Of a DNA stretch of 7,051 nucleotides, positions 6,336 through 7,051 are shown piece by piece. A program made the position numbers and the translations under genes. The stretch is from Acidobacteriota bacterium (GTDB taxonomy: Bacteria; Acidobacteriota; Terriglobia; Terriglobales; Acidobacteriaceae): assembly GCA_003225615.1 (NCBI GenBank), contig QIAS01000048.1, positions 1-7,051 of the forward strand, given 5' to 3'. The notes beneath the pieces are model-generated. The model was not told where the DNA came from, did not search any database, and was given only the letters and a program-made list of their open reading frames with translations. How positions within the stretch are numbered: position 1 is the first letter of the stretch; the number at the start of each line of letters is the position of its first letter.

Positions 6336-7051
6336 TGACCCGCCCACCGCTTTTGTCGCTCTGCGTTTCGGCGGATTATGCCGGAGAGCGCTGTGTGCTG
6401 CGCGACCTATCGCTCGACGTGGGACGTGGCGAGATACTCGGCCTGGTGGGCCAGAGCGGATGCGGCAAGAGCACTTTAGCTCTCGCGATTCTCAAGCTGC
6501 TTTATCTGAAGGGTGGGAAAGCGGAGGGATTCATCCACTTTAACGACCGCGATCTCATCGCATTGAAAGAGCGCGAGATGCGCAAGCTGCGGGGCAAAGA
6601 GATCGGACTTGTTCTGCAAAGCCCTATGTCGTCATTGAATCCTGCGCTGCGGATAGGCACTCAATTGGGAGAAGCCTGGAAAATTCACAAATCCAGCGGC
6701 CGAGAGGAGTGCCGTCAGGCTTTGCTCGAGTCGCTTGAGACCGTCAGTTTGCCGGCGGATGAAGATTTCTTACGGCGTTTTCCTGCGCAGCTCAGCGTTG
6801 GGCAGGCGCAGCGTGTGCTGATCGCGATGGCGGTCATGCACCGCCCTGCGTTGGTGATCGCCGACGAGCCCACCAGCGCGTTGGACATTATTACCCAGGC
6901 GGAAATCCTTCAGCTTTTTGCCGAGCTGAGCCAAAAACTGGGGATCAGTGTTCTCTACATTTCGCATGATCTGCTTTCGGTTGCTACTATCAGCCATCGG
7001 GTCGCAGTCATGTCGCAGGGGCAGATTGTGGAATGCCGCGAAACCGCTGAC
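6335..7051 (+). CDS. Dpp/Opp-type ABC transporter ATPase, 3' end outside the window
   Basis: This is the nucleotide-binding subunit that would power the importer from the cytoplasmic face. ATG 6335 shares one base with the preceding TGA, and AAGGA at 6323-6327 lies seven bases upstream. The frame is open for 239 codons to the window end with no stop. Visible motifs are Walker A GQSGCGKST (39-47), Q-loop glutamine 95 in LQSPMSSLNP (a peptide-transporter style Q-loop), signature LSVGQ (153-157) followed by AQRV, Walker B ALVIADEP (172-179), D-loop SALD (181-184) and switch histidine 211 in ISHD. The signature has Val where LSGGQ has its first Gly. This may be a subfamily trait and need not mean inactivity. 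Dpp systems use either one fused or two separate ATPases, so a second ATPase half or gene may follow beyond the window. Confidence 0.92.
   Translation, partial: MTRPPLLSLCVSADYAGERCVLRDLSLDVGRGEILGLVGQSGCGKSTLALAILKLLYLKGGKAEGFIHFNDRDLIALKEREMRKLRGKEIGLVLQSPMSSLNPALRIGTQLGEAWKIHKSSGREECRQALLESLETVSLPADEDFLRRFPAQLSVGQAQRVLIAMAVMHRPALVIADEPTSALDIITQAEILQLFAELSQKLGISVLYISHDLLSVATISHRVAVMSQGQIVECRETAD

Overview
The window looks like a chromosomal segment of an Acidobacteriota bacterium, probably of the Koribacter/Terriglobia type. It is moderately GC-rich, all genes are on the + strand, and the permease and c-di-GMP proteins resemble family members I recall from that phylum. This placement rests on recalled protein style, not on a search.

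Layout. Positions 1-339 hold no convincing gene. They contain a 10-bp palindrome, several mutually exclusive short hairpins and a seven-codon mini-ORF with a good Shine-Dalgarno. Positions 340-3023 carry one large c-di-GMP signalling gene encoding a multi-pass membrane sensor, HD-GYP, GAF, GGDEF and PilZ in that order. It is broken by two frame changes inside the HD-GYP domain. Twenty bases after its stop begins a peptide/nickel-type ABC importer operon: a DppB-like permease (3044-3919), a DppC-like permease (3916-4722), a family 5 periplasmic solute-binding protein (4719-6335) and a Dpp/Opp-type ATPase (6335 to the window end, incomplete). The importer genes overlap by 4, 4 and 1 bases.

How they would work together. 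The binding protein would capture a peptide-like ligand in the periplasm. The two permeases would form the channel and the ATPase would energise import. The upstream gene would couple an unknown membrane and GAF signal to c-di-GMP synthesis (intact GGDEF with I-site), degradation (HD-GYP) and sensing (PilZ). The tight spacing suggests one transcript, which is inference.

Main oddity. Three lesions of similar style are visible: a frame change near 1111-1115 that also lacks the first metal-ligand block of the HD-GYP domain, a second near 1237-1242 best explained by a loss of about 14 bases, and an in-frame TAG at 4809-4811 just after the signal peptide of the binding protein, where a few conserved residues also seem missing. 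They could be genuine decay of a signalling and transport locus, or small deletions introduced in assembly. The sequence alone does not decide.
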